64,000 nucleotides of DNA, taken from positions 124,001 to 188,000 of the forward strand of contig CP051187.1 of the NCBI GenBank assembly GCA_038087035.1, read 5' to 3'. This DNA comes from Gloeotrichia echinulata CP02. Lineage in GTDB: Bacteria > Cyanobacteriota > Cyanobacteriia > Cyanobacteriales > Nostocaceae. The translations under genes were made by a program, and so were the position numbers. Below are positions 1-9,741 of the stretch, in pieces (within the stretch, counting starts at the first letter, position 1; the number at the start of each line of letters is the position of its first letter). The notes under the pieces were generated by a model that saw only the letters and a list, made by a program, of their open reading frames with translations, ran no database searches and was not told where the DNA came from.

Positions 1-945
1 TTGTCGCCCTTTTTCGATATCAAAATTGAGACGTTTTTCTTCCTCAAATAATTGAGCTATTTCTGCTTGAAGATTTTGGACTTGTTGTTGTTGGTTGAGA
101 TACTGAAGCTGAGAAATACCACCTTCTTCCGCCAAGATTTGCAGTTTATTCAAAATTCTCTGCTGGATGGCTAAACTTGATTGAGTATCAGCCCGTTTTA
201 CTTGGGTTTGAGTGAGTTGTTTCTTAATTTTTTCGACTTCTAATTGGGCTGCGGCCGCACGAGAATCTAATTCTGTTTTAGCAATTCTCAAGCGTTGTTG
301 TTCATCATTTCCTAGTGCAGTATCTGTACCAGAATTTTTTAATTGAGTACGCAATAAGTCATTTTCTGCAACTATTGCTGCTCGATTTTTCAACAAAAAT
401 GCAGCTTCTTGTGACAAGTTACCACGCAAAAATTCTATTTCAGTAGCTTGAGCAGAAGTAGCTCCCATCAATCGGCGATAAATATCGTTTTCGCGAATTA
501 ATGCAGCACGAATCTTATTTAAAGAGTTTAATTCTGCAAGGGTAGCGACGGAATTAAAAGTCAGCAGCAAATCCCCTGGTTTTACTACTTGTCCATCTTT
601 AACATAAACAGCTGTCACAACTCCACTCACAGGAGCTTGAACATCTTTAACCGTTCCTTCTGGCTTTAATTGACCAGTCGCTGGTACTACTTGCTCGATT
701 TTAGCAAGATAAGCCCAAGTAATCCCAAAACAGGCTAATATCATCAATGTCACCATGATGGTGCGCGACCAAACTGGAGATTGACGCAAGACAACAGCTT
801 GCTCGAAGTTATCATCTTTTAAGTTAACTAAACTCCCTTTAGGGGATGTAGTCGCCAGTGCAACTCGTGAATCTGAATTAGCTCTATTATCTTGCTTGGC
901 GTTACCATTGTTGCCATTGAAGCTATTTCCATTTAGTTGAGTCAT
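1..945 (-). CDS. HlyD-family type I secretion membrane-fusion protein (3' end outside the window)
   Basis: Reading the minus strand from an ATG at 945 gives about 315 codons open to the window edge, so the C-terminus is missing. A polar N-terminal stretch is followed by one membrane segment near residues 65-87, then a lipoyl/barrel-sandwich half (VKDVQAPVSGVV, DGQVVKPGDLL) and a long Gln/Glu/Leu-rich coiled coil. This is the architecture of HlyD adaptors, which bridge an inner-membrane ABC exporter to a TolC-like channel. It lies 105 bp downstream of an ABC exporter on the same strand, and RTX proteins follow, so it most likely works in RTX export. The channel partner is not in the window. 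Confidence 0.88.
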   Translation of the reverse strand, partial: MTQLNGNSFNGNNGNAKQDNRANSDSRVALATTSPKGSLVNLKDDNFEQAVVLRQSPVWSRTIMVTLMILACFGITWAYLAKIEQVVPATGQLKPEGTVKDVQAPVSGVVTAVYVKDGQVVKPGDLLLTFNSVATLAELNSLNKIRAALIRENDIYRRLMGATSAQATEIEFLRGNLSQEAAFLLKNRAAIVAENDLLRTQLKNSGTDTALGNDEQQRLRIAKTELDSRAAAAQLEVEKIKKQLTQTQVKRADTQSSLAIQQRILNKLQILAEEGGISQLQYLNQQQQVQNLQAEIAQLFEEEKRLNFDIEKGRQ

Positions 946-993
946 AGCAATTTTGTATTTTGGATAAAGAATCAGTGAACAGTTAAATGGTTT

Positions 994-1044
994 GTAGTTG
1001 CGCTTTAGCGCTCTTGATGAAGGGAGCGGTATTAGCGCAACTAC
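994..1044 (-). other. intercistronic inverted repeat between the ABC exporter and HlyD genes
   Basis: Arms GTAGTTGCGCT (994-1004) and AGCGCAACTAC (1034-1044) are perfect 11-bp complements around a 29-bp loop, in the 105-bp gap between the two secretion genes. There is no following T-tract, so it is more likely an RNA-processing or attenuation hairpin, or a small repeat, than a strong terminator. Confidence 0.5.
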
Positions 1045-1050
1045 TAACAG

Positions 1051-4044
1051 TTACAAGTTGACTTCTTGTTGATGATATAGGTAGTAATAATGACCTTTAG
1101 CAGCCATTAATTCTTGATGACTTCCTTGTTCTATAATTCTCCCACCGTCCATAACAACGATGACATCTGCATGACTCACAGTGTTGAGTCTGTGAGTAAT
1201 GAAAAATACTGTACTTCCTTGGAAATCCTGGGCTAAATTGAGACAGACTTGTCGCTCTGTGGGGTAATCTAAAGCGCTAGTCGCTTCGTCTAAAACTAAT
1301 AATTTTGGTCGTTGTAAAATCGAACGAGCGATCGCAATTCTTTGGCGTTGTCCCCCCGAAAGTCCCGCACCCCGTTCACCAACTCGCGTATTGTAACCGT
1401 TGGGCAAGTTCATGATAAAGTCATGTGCAACAGCAATCCGCGCAGCGATGATAATTTCCTCTGTTGTCGCATCTGGATTTGTCAGGGCGATATTTTCCTG
1501 TACAGTGCCATCAAATAGCAGTGGATCTTGGGGAACTACGCCAATTTGTCGCCGTAGGGAATAAAGTTCTACTTTAGAAATATCGTAACCATCAATTAAA
1601 ATCCTGCCAGCTTCTGTATCATAAAGCCTGAGCAGTAATTTCATCATAGTACTTTTACCAGATCCACTTTGTCCCACAATCCCGACAAATTTTCCTGAAG
1701 GGATTTCGAGATTGACGCTGGAAAGTTGTAGTGGTCCACTAGTTGCAAATCGGAAGGAAACATTTTCATATTTCACTGCGCCGAGAATTGCAGGTAAGGG
1801 AATATTATCGCGGTCGGTTTCTCCTTCTTGTGGTGTATCGACAATATCACTTAAACGTTCTAGAGATAAGGCTGTTTCTTGGAAGTTTTGCCAAATTTTA
1901 GCCAAGCGCAATATTGGACCTGTGACGTAACCTGAGATAATTCTAAAAGCAATTAATTCCCCTAGGGTTAATTCTTGTTTTAGTACCAGATAAGCTCCTA
2001 CCCACAACACCAGCAAGCTACTGAGTTTGTTGAGAAAGTCGCTGGTAGAATTGGCGAGGGTAGAAGTGACAACTGTTTTAAAGCCTGCTGCTACATAGCG
2101 AGCATAACGTTCTTGCCAAGAAAAGCGCGATCGCAATTCAATACTTTGGGCTTTTACTGTTTGAATCCCCGACATCACCTCAACTAAATAAGATTGAGTT
2201 TCGGAGTTGCGTTCGGCTTTGGCGCGTAATTGTCTACTCACAGTGGGAGAGGCAATTAAGGTGATAATGATAAAGATGGGAATTGTTCCTAAACCTACCA
2301 AGGTAAGTTGCCAGCTATAGAACAGCATAACGATGATATAAACCACCGAAAATACCGCATCTAAACCCACTGTTAACGCCGTACCTGTCAGAAACTGGCG
2401 GATATTTTCTAACTCGTTGATGCGTGTGGACAGTTCACCTACAGGACGGCGTTCAAAATAACGTAGTGGTAGCCGTAGTAAGTGGTCAATAATTTGTGAC
2501 CCCAAACCCATATCTATCCGGTTTGTAGTATCAACAAATAAATAAGTCCGCAATGTTGTAAGTATTGCTTCAAATATACCAACTGCTAGTAACAACACCC
2601 CCAAAACATTCAGGGTATTAATACTATTTTGAACGATGACTTTATCGATAATTAATTGAACAACTAGCGGGTTTGCCAAGGCTGCTAATTGGACAAAAAA
2701 GGAAGCAATAAATACTTCTATTAGAACTCGGCGATGACGTGATACATAGGGTAGAAACCACTGCAACCCGAAGCGTTCTTGGGGTGTTTCTTTGGTTGCA
2801 GAAACTAGCAATATCCTCAGTTGATTGTTCTCATCAAATTCAAATTGCTCCACCAGTTCAGCGGGTTTGCACCGGATAATCCCTCGTGATGGTACACCCA
2901 CAACCGCAGTACTCGCATCTATTGCATATAAAACTGCATAATTATCACGATAGCGAATCAATGCCGGTGTGGGAATCCGCGTCAATGAAGCGACGGGTAT
3001 ATCTACCAAATGAGACTTGAGTCCAATTAACTCTGATAGGTAAGCACAAAGTTGAAATGATATACTACCTTGGCGTTTTATTTGCTCATTTAAGATGCGA
3101 CGTACCACTTCCCGACGAAAGGGGATTCCCAAGTGCTTTGTCAGCATTTGGTAACAGGCGAAGGTGGAATTTAATTCCCCTTTACCGCCAAAAAATGGGT
3201 ATTTTTGATATTTTTGTTGATTTTTTGGCTGTTTGGATGCGGCGCGGGGAAATTCTTCGTCGGATGCGTAGGGAATTTCCACTTCGTCTGGACTTTGGGC
3301 TGGAGTATCGATGATCGCCAAAGATACCTGATGGTGATCGCCAAATGACAAAGCCGAGGGGGATAAACCAATCAACCTGGCTGGATTTTTCCCCACATGG
3401 ATGACCTCTCCTCCCTCCTGTAAATTTAAACGTGAATTAGGGGAGAAATTCGTGACAGTACCCCCACCACTCACAAACCACATGTAATTGCTATCCAGTT
3501 CCTTCGCGGGAGTTCTTCCCGATGGGAGGTAATGTACCTGCGCCTCTGGTAAAGCTTGTTCTACCAGTTCTTTGAGATTACCATTGGCTAAAGCTTGCTT
3601 TGCCAGTTCTACACCTAGGACATCGAACACTTCCACCGCATGAGCGCGGTTTTGCCTAACATTCGCAAAAGCTGGATATGAAGACAACAGACGGAGATAT
3701 TCAGCCGCGCTTAAGGTTAAACATATCACTTCTGTAGAGGCGATCGCTGTTTCGCAACCTACCTGGCGCAACAAGCCAATTTCGCCCAGAATTTCCCCTG
3801 GTTGCAGCAATTTCAAGGTGATTGGGATTTGTGTTTGCGGATCGTATCCTAACAAACGCACTTGTCCCTGATAAATTATTGTGACTCGTTCAGGAATATC
3901 CTCTTTACCGATAATTTTCTGACCTATGCGGTACCGTAATGCTTGTAATTGTTGTGATAAAGTATCAATTGCTTGGGTAGGTAATTGCTCCATCCCTTCT
4001 AGAGTCGTGAGAAAGTCCTGAACAGCGCTTTTCGTATAAGTCAT
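1051..4044 (-). CDS. type I secretion ABC exporter with cyclic-nucleotide-binding and C39-like domains
   Basis: 997 residues. Order: CRP-type cyclic-nucleotide-binding domain (about 15-140), linker, C39-peptidase-like domain (about 285-410), ABC transmembrane domain (about 435-720) and ATPase. The ATPase has Walker A GQSGSGKST near 790, signature LSGGQRQR near 900, Walker B LLVLDEATSALD and an H-loop ITHR. In the C39 region the usual DCG catalytic stretch is replaced (ELNSTFAC) and the GHF motif reads DNYAVL. It therefore looks like a non-proteolytic C39-like domain, as in HlyB, that docks RTX substrates. Together with HlyD it would export the neighbouring RTX proteins across the inner membrane. 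The cNMP-like domain suggests nucleotide or conformational gating, which is inference. Confidence 0.88.
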   Translation of the reverse strand: MTYTKSAVQDFLTTLEGMEQLPTQAIDTLSQQLQALRYRIGQKIIGKEDIPERVTIIYQGQVRLLGYDPQTQIPITLKLLQPGEILGEIGLLRQVGCETAIASTEVICLTLSAAEYLRLLSSYPAFANVRQNRAHAVEVFDVLGVELAKQALANGNLKELVEQALPEAQVHYLPSGRTPAKELDSNYMWFVSGGGTVTNFSPNSRLNLQEGGEVIHVGKNPARLIGLSPSALSFGDHHQVSLAIIDTPAQSPDEVEIPYASDEEFPRAASKQPKNQQKYQKYPFFGGKGELNSTFACYQMLTKHLGIPFRREVVRRILNEQIKRQGSISFQLCAYLSELIGLKSHLVDIPVASLTRIPTPALIRYRDNYAVLYAIDASTAVVGVPSRGIIRCKPAELVEQFEFDENNQLRILLVSATKETPQERFGLQWFLPYVSRHRRVLIEVFIASFFVQLAALANPLVVQLIIDKVIVQNSINTLNVLGVLLLAVGIFEAILTTLRTYLFVDTTNRIDMGLGSQIIDHLLRLPLRYFERRPVGELSTRINELENIRQFLTGTALTVGLDAVFSVVYIIVMLFYSWQLTLVGLGTIPIFIIITLIASPTVSRQLRAKAERNSETQSYLVEVMSGIQTVKAQSIELRSRFSWQERYARYVAAGFKTVVTSTLANSTSDFLNKLSSLLVLWVGAYLVLKQELTLGELIAFRIISGYVTGPILRLAKIWQNFQETALSLERLSDIVDTPQEGETDRDNIPLPAILGAVKYENVSFRFATSGPLQLSSVNLEIPSGKFVGIVGQSGSGKSTMMKLLLRLYDTEAGRILIDGYDISKVELYSLRRQIGVVPQDPLLFDGTVQENIALTNPDATTEEIIIAARIAVAHDFIMNLPNGYNTRVGERGAGLSGGQRQRIAIARSILQRPKLLVLDEATSALDYPTERQVCLNLAQDFQGSTVFFITHRLNTVSHADVIVVMDGGRIIEQGSHQELMAAKGHYYYLYHQQEVNL

Positions 4045-4468
4045 ATCGAGGTTGGTTAATCAGTTTATTTACGGTTTTTTGCTGATCGCTAATGAATAAT
4101 AGGTTACAAAAAAACCTTTGATGACATCTTATCTATTATTAGCCTAAAAGCTTACATAAATTATTGGGGAATACTACTTACCATAGTATAGTATTTTGCT
4201 ATATCATGGTTGATATAGAACTAACATTTCATTTTTGAAATAAACCGAAGCTAGGCAATGCCCAGCAAAACCTAGATGTAGTGGGCCATGCCCATTCTAC
4301 ATATACTTAGATTTGTAAAATAATTCAACAGAATACTAAATAAAGTCCTATAATTCTGCTCTAATAGGGCTAAATAGTCGGAAAGGTTAGCTAATACCAC
4401 TATTAGCTAACCTTTCTTGTAGGGGTAGTGGTACTACCTACGAGCCAGTCATGGTTTTTTAAGTAAAC
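4045..4468. other. AT-rich intergenic region with small palindromes
   Basis: This stretch separates the ABC exporter start (4044) from the RTX gene stop (4469). No ORF is credible. It holds short inverted repeats: a GTAG...CTAC palindrome around a GGGC/GCCC core near 4277-4300, the perfect hairpin at 4381-4416 (listed separately) and a GTAGGGGTAGT/ACTACCTAC palindrome near 4419-4441. The exporter promoter should lie near 4050-4200. Confidence 0.5.
4381..4416. terminator. perfect 16-bp stem hairpin downstream of the RTX/Calx-beta gene
   Basis: GAAAGGTTAGCTAATA (4381-4396), loop CCAC, then the exact complement to 4416. It lies 53 bp past the RTX stop codon. It lacks a good T-run on the minus strand, so it may act as an mRNA 3'-end stabiliser or weak terminator, or be a mobile palindrome. 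Confidence 0.45.
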
Positions 4469-7400
4469 CTATTGCAAATCGACTTTTACAATCACATCGT
4501 TGAAATCTCTGTCACCACCACCTGGTAGATCTTCAAAGCCAAAGATATTATTCCCTAACAGGCGGACATGATCAACCTTGTCTGAGTTGGCTCCAATGTA
4601 AGCAAAGTAAATTTGGCTGACTTGTCCATTGAGAACTTGATCTACTGTCACTCCATTGGTGATGATAAAGGGCGCAAATATCGCACCTGGTGAGAATTTT
4701 TTGTCAGCAAAGGTAGCAATTTGTTGGTTGCTAACTCTCAGGTCAATGTCCACAACACGCTTACCTACAGCTGCTTGAGCATAACCAGCGTCACCAGGAT
4801 TGAGGGTGCCAATACGTCCAGTTGCATCGTCTACTTGATAAAATCCCACTAAGTTGTTGTAAGCAGCCTCTCTGTAAACTGTAAAGCTAGCTGTTACTTC
4901 TTTTGTCTGGTTCCGTAAATCAATGACTTCTGACCCATCTGCACTTCCTTGGAGCTTTGTACCCAGAGGTAACGGATCATTTGTTGATTCTAGCTTGACA
5001 ACCAGATCTTTAAAGTCAGTACTATTACCAGAGCCATCCTCCCAAGCTAGGGAATAGCTATCAGCACCCAAGCTTGTAAACTTTTGTACTGAAGCATCAC
5101 CAAACAATACCTCTGTAGTTGAGGTTTGTCCCCGCACTACAGATTCTGTTGTGCTGTTTCTGACTAAATAGAATCGCAGGTTTTTGACATCGCCATCAAA
5201 TTCCAACACACGTGTAAGATTGTTGGTATCAAAACCATTGGGAACATTGGCAATAGTCGAGAAAATTATCTGCGCTTTTGCCAAATTTTCTTTTACATAT
5301 GCGGCGCGATCGCTCCCAATCTTACCACTAGTATCATCAACGGTAAATACACCCAGTTCATTCACCAGGTTAGAACTTTGACCTGTCAGAGTGACTTTGA
5401 GCCTCGCTTTATCAATACCTTTGAGCGTAAAGATATCGTTATCAGGATTTTTCGCCATTGGGATATCATCGTTGTTGATTGTCCCCTTGGCTGTACCATT
5501 AGTAGAACTAATAATCGCTCCATTTGTGGGATTAGTCAAAGCGACAGTGAACAACTCATCTTTTTCATACTTATCATCTTGAGTTGTCTCAACTGTAAAG
5601 GTTTTCTGAGTTTCTCCCTGTTTAAAGGTGATAGTTTCGGTTTTAGCCTTAAAGTCATTGTCGCTTGCTGTGTCGTCTGTATTTATCGCTGTGGATACAG
5701 TGACAGTTTGGTCAGCTTGAGCATCCCCTGTGCGGGTGATGGTGAAAGCGATCGCATTTCCTTCCACAGCAGAAGACGAAGCGATCGCAAATACAGGCGC
5801 TAGGTCATCGTTGGTAATTGTCCCTTTCGCTGTCCCTTTCGTCGAATCAATAATCGCCCCATTTGTAGGATTACTCAAACTGACGCTAAAAGTTTCATCA
5901 CTTTCAAACACCGCGTCTTGAGTTGTCTGTACTGTGAAGGTTTTCTGAGTTTCGCCCTGTTTAAAGGTGATAGTTTCGGTTTTTGTCGTAAAATCAGTGT
6001 TGCTGGCTGTGTCGTCTGTATTTATCGCTGTGGATACATTAACAGTTTGGTCAGCTTGAGCATCCCCTGTGCGGGTGATGGTGAAAGCGATCGCATTTCC
6101 TTCATTTGCTGAGGATGAAGCGATCGCAAATATTGGCGCTGGGTCATCGTTGGTGATTGTCCCCTTCGCTGTCCCTTTCGTCGAATCAATAATCGCCCCA
6201 TTTGTAGGATTACTCAAACTGACGCTAAAAGTTTCATCACTTTCCAACAGCGCGTCTTGAGTTGTCTGTACTGTGAAGGTTTTCTCAGTTTCGCCCGATT
6301 TAAAGGTGATAGTTTCGGTTTTTGTCGTAAAATCAGTGTCACTGGCTGTATCCCCTGTATTTATCGCTGTGGATACAGTTATGCTTTGCTCACTCTGAAT
6401 ATCAATTGTGCGGGTGATGGTAAAATTAATCCCATTTCCTTCAACAGCAGAAGACGAAGCGATCGCAAATACAGGCGCTGGGTCATCGTTGGTAATTGTC
6501 CCCTTCGCTGTCCCTTTCGTCGGATCAATAATCGCCCCATTTGTAGGATTACTCAAACTGACGCTAAAAGTTTCATCACTTTCCAACAGCGCATCTTGAG
6601 TTGTCTGTACTGTGAAGGTTTTCTGAGTTTCTCCCTGTTTAAAGGTGATAGTTTCGTCGGTTTTTGTTGTCAAATCAGTGTCACTGGCTGTATCCCCTGT
6701 ATTTATCGCTGTGGATACATTAACAGTTTGGTCAGCTTGAGCATCCCCTGTGCGGGTGATGGTGAAATTAATCGCATTTCCTTCAACAGCAGAAGACGAA
6801 GCGATCGCAAATACAGGCGCTAGGTCATCGTTGGTAATTGTCCCTTTCGCTGTCCCTTTCGTCGAATCAATAATCGCCCCATTTGTAGGATTACTCAAAC
6901 TGACGCTAAAAGTTTCATCACTTTCAAACACCGCGTCTTGAGTTGTCTGTACTGTGAAGGTTTTCTGAGTTTCTCCCTGTTTAAAGGTGATAGTTTCGGT
7001 TTTTGTCGTAAAATCAGTGTTGCTGGCTGTATCTCCTGTATTTATCGCTGTGGATACATTAACAGTTTGGTCAGCTTGAGCATCCCCTGTGCGGGTGATG
7101 GTGAAAGCGATCGCATTTCCTTCAACAGCAGAGGATGAAGCGATCGCAAATACAGGCGCTGGGTCATCGTTGGTGATTGTCCCCTTCGCTGTCCCTTTCG
7201 TCGAATCAATAATCGCCCCATTTGTAGGATTACTCAAACTGACGCTAAAAGTTTCATCACTTTCAAACACCGCGTCTTGAGTTGTCTGTACTGTGAAGGT
7301 TTTCTGAGTTTCGCCCTGTTTAAAGGTGATAGTTTCGGTTTTTGTCGTAAAATCAGTGTCACTGGCTGTATCCCCTGTATTTATCGCTGTGGATACAGTT

Positions 7401-9298
7401 ATGCTTTGCTCACTCTGAATATCAATTGTGCGGGTGATGGTAAAATTAATCCCATTTCCTTCATTTGCTGAGGATGAAGCGATCGCAAATACAGGCGCTG
7501 GGTCATCGTTGGTGATTGTCCCCTTGGCTGTACCATTAGTAGAACTAATAATCGCCCCATTTGTAGGATTACTCAAACTGACGCTAAAAGTTTCATCACT
7601 TTCAAACACCGCGTCTTGAGTTGTCTGTACTGTAAAGGTTTTCTGAGTTTCGCCCTGTTTAAAGGTGATAGTTTCGTCGGTTTTTGTTGTCAAATCAGTG
7701 TCACTGGCTGTATCCCCTGTATTTATCGCTGTGGATACATTAACAGTTTGGTCAGCTTGAGCATCCCCTGTGCGGGTGATGGTGAAATTAATCGCATTTC
7801 CTTCAACAGCAGAAGACGAAGCGATCGCAAATACAGGCGCTAGGTCATCGTTGGTAATTGTCCCTTTCGCTGTCCCTTTCGTCGAATCAATAATCGCCCC
7901 ATTTGTAGGATTACTCAAACTGACGCTAAAAGTTTCATCACTTTCAAACACCGCGTCTTGAGTTGTCTGTACTGTGAAGGTTTTCTGAGTTTCTCCCTGT
8001 TTAAAGGTGATAGTTTCGGTTTTTGTCGTAAAATCAGTGTTGCTGGCTGTATCTCCTGTATTTATCGCTGTGGATACATTAACAGTTTGGTCAGCTTGAG
8101 CATCCCCTGTGCGGGTGATGGTGAAAGCGATCGCATTTCCTTCAACAGCAGAGGATGAAGCGATCGCAAATATTGGCGCTAGGTCATCGTTGGTAATTGT
8201 CCCCTTCGCTGTCCCTTTCGTCGAATCAATAATCGCCCCATTTGTAGGATTACTCAAACTGACGCTAAAAGTTTCATCACTTTCAAACACCGCGTCTTGA
8301 GTTGTCTGTACTGTGAAGGTTTTCTGAGTTTCGCCCTGTTTAAAGGTGATAGTTTCGGTTTTTGTCGTAAAATCAGTGTTGCTGGCTGTGTCGTCTGTAT
8401 TTATCGCTGTGGATACATTAACAGTTTGGTCAGCTTGAGCATCCCCTGTGCGGGTGATGGTGAAAGCGATCGCATTTCCTTCAACAGCAGAAGCGTTAGC
8501 AATTGAGAAAATGGGAACTATAAAGTTGAAGTCATTTGCTGTGATAGTATTGGCTTGGATATTTTTTAATATTCCTAATGCCTTAACACTACCACCTATA
8601 TTGGCTTTAACGGTTGTATCAGCCCCCGTCTGCTCTAATATCAGATTGGCAAAACCCTGGACTTCCGGGATAGCAGCAATTACAACTTTATCTTGACCTT
8701 TCGTAAAATCTAATACTTCAACAGCTACTTCCGTAACGCCTGCACTACCAATATAAAAGCGGTCTGCTCCAGTACCGCCTGTTAGTTGGCTTCCTTTTAC
8801 ACCACCAAACAGAATATCATCACCAGCGCCGCCAAATAACTGATCGCTAGCTAATCCCCCAATCAGAATATCATCACCTTCGTTACCAGAAACGATGTTA
8901 TTCCCTGTTGGGTTGGATACATTTAGTCGATCATTACCCAATCCACCAACTAGAGTGTTGTAACCATTTCCACCTGAAACAGTCAGCTGATCGTCTCCAG
9001 TTCCACCATCGAGGTTGTTATTGTTACCCTCGACTACGAAAAGTTGATCGTTATTTTCTCCACCTTCAAGGGTGTTACCACCTGAACTACCTACAGCATA
9101 TAAATTATCTTCTCCAGCACCGCCTTTTAAGGTATCGTTATTGTTGGCCAAAAGCTTATCGTTACCAGAACCACCATCAAGCAAATTATTTCCTTGACCA
9201 TTGGAGGCGTCCAGAATGTCATCTCCCTCCAGACCAAATACCTGGTCATTCTGTTTGGCTTCTAACTCATCTGAACTTGCAGTGCCGTTAATAACCAT
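4469..9298 (-). CDS. giant RTX protein with nine Calx-beta repeats and a C-terminal DUF4114-like domain
   Basis: 1609 residues with no Sec signal peptide. Residues about 1-195 are hemolysin-type Ca2+-binding nonapeptides (GGxGxDxLx types such as GGLGNDRLN, GGAGDDILFGG). Residues about 265-1280 are nine Calx-beta units of about 113 residues, each starting FAIASSSAVEGN-like and ending KGTITNDD. The C-terminus ends in GFEDLPGGGDRDFNDVIV, a DUF4114-type Ca-binding motif. Such proteins are secreted by type I systems and act at the cell surface in adhesion or matrix. No enzyme domain is visible. The neighbouring ABC/HlyD genes are the obvious exporter. The repeats are near-identical in DNA, so unit number may vary between strains or be misassembled. 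Confidence 0.88.
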   Translation of the reverse strand: MVINGTASSDELEAKQNDQVFGLEGDDILDASNGQGNNLLDGGSGNDKLLANNNDTLKGGAGEDNLYAVGSSGGNTLEGGENNDQLFVVEGNNNNLDGGTGDDQLTVSGGNGYNTLVGGLGNDRLNVSNPTGNNIVSGNEGDDILIGGLASDQLFGGAGDDILFGGVKGSQLTGGTGADRFYIGSAGVTEVAVEVLDFTKGQDKVVIAAIPEVQGFANLILEQTGADTTVKANIGGSVKALGILKNIQANTITANDFNFIVPIFSIANASAVEGNAIAFTITRTGDAQADQTVNVSTAINTDDTASNTDFTTKTETITFKQGETQKTFTVQTTQDAVFESDETFSVSLSNPTNGAIIDSTKGTAKGTITNDDLAPIFAIASSSAVEGNAIAFTITRTGDAQADQTVNVSTAINTGDTASNTDFTTKTETITFKQGETQKTFTVQTTQDAVFESDETFSVSLSNPTNGAIIDSTKGTAKGTITNDDLAPVFAIASSSAVEGNAINFTITRTGDAQADQTVNVSTAINTGDTASDTDLTTKTDETITFKQGETQKTFTVQTTQDAVFESDETFSVSLSNPTNGAIISSTNGTAKGTITNDDPAPVFAIASSSANEGNGINFTITRTIDIQSEQSITVSTAINTGDTASDTDFTTKTETITFKQGETQKTFTVQTTQDAVFESDETFSVSLSNPTNGAIIDSTKGTAKGTITNDDPAPVFAIASSSAVEGNAIAFTITRTGDAQADQTVNVSTAINTGDTASNTDFTTKTETITFKQGETQKTFTVQTTQDAVFESDETFSVSLSNPTNGAIIDSTKGTAKGTITNDDLAPVFAIASSSAVEGNAINFTITRTGDAQADQTVNVSTAINTGDTASDTDLTTKTDETITFKQGETQKTFTVQTTQDALLESDETFSVSLSNPTNGAIIDPTKGTAKGTITNDDPAPVFAIASSSAVEGNGINFTITRTIDIQSEQSITVSTAINTGDTASDTDFTTKTETITFKSGETEKTFTVQTTQDALLESDETFSVSLSNPTNGAIIDSTKGTAKGTITNDDPAPIFAIASSSANEGNAIAFTITRTGDAQADQTVNVSTAINTDDTASNTDFTTKTETITFKQGETQKTFTVQTTQDAVFESDETFSVSLSNPTNGAIIDSTKGTAKGTITNDDLAPVFAIASSSAVEGNAIAFTITRTGDAQADQTVTVSTAINTDDTASDNDFKAKTETITFKQGETQKTFTVETTQDDKYEKDELFTVALTNPTNGAIISSTNGTAKGTINNDDIPMAKNPDNDIFTLKGIDKARLKVTLTGQSSNLVNELGVFTVDDTSGKIGSDRAAYVKENLAKAQIIFSTIANVPNGFDTNNLTRVLEFDGDVKNLRFYLVRNSTTESVVRGQTSTTEVLFGDASVQKFTSLGADSYSLAWEDGSGNSTDFKDLVVKLESTNDPLPLGTKLQGSADGSEVIDLRNQTKEVTASFTVYREAAYNNLVGFYQVDDATGRIGTLNPGDAGYAQAAVGKRVVDIDLRVSNQQIATFADKKFSPGAIFAPFIITNGVTVDQVLNGQVSQIYFAYIGANSDKVDHVRLLGNNIFGFEDLPGGGDRDFNDVIVKVDLQ
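5455..8505 (-). repeat. tandem Calx-beta coding repeat array, about 340 bp per unit
   Basis: The HIP1 octamer in the FAIASS segment recurs at 5781, 6120, 6459, 6801, 7140, 7479, 7821 and 8160, spaced 339, 339, 342, 339, 339, 342 and 339 bp. Three units make a 1020-bp higher-order repeat. The segment 6633-7152 appears identical to the one 1020 bp further on. Confidence 0.9.
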
Positions 9299-9741
9299 AA
9301 TTATGCGTTCTCCTAGATGTAGATTGTAGATTATGTAAACTTGTCCATGAATTCATATCTTTGGATGCACGCTGTTTCTCATACTTGAAGCAATTTTTAT
9401 CCAATAACCACAAGTCCGCTCCGGGGCGCAAGGGCTTACGCCCCGGAGAGCGTTGTCTCTTTACTATTATTCAAGCTTGATATCATTTGTGGCATCTCAA
9501 ATTTTACATTTAATGAACTTTTCAAAAGGCTGATTATTTCTCATTTAAACCAGGTCGATTAACAATTTTATAGATAGCTGACGCATGAATTTAAATTTTC
9601 CCAATTTTAATATAAGAAGGAAAAATTATTCAAGCTTTTCAGAAAATACCAAATAGTATCAAAGCATAAGCTTAATAATAAAAAATTATCAAAAGGTTAT
9701 CGAAAAATTAAGAATAATCTTTAACTCTCGCTAAATTATAT
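9299..9741. other. intergenic region with a G+C-rich palindrome
   Basis: No credible ORF. CTCCGGGGCG (9419-9428) and CGCCCCGGAG (9439-9448) form a perfect 10-bp stem, related to the GTAGGGGCGC palindrome family elsewhere in the window. The rest is AT-rich and should contain the promoter of the RTX gene immediately left of it. Confidence 0.55.

Noticed and set aside
5184..8696. Numerous 60-190-codon plus-strand ORFs across the Calx-beta gene
   Set aside because: They repeat with the 340-bp unit and are antisense shadows of the repeat-rich RTX gene.
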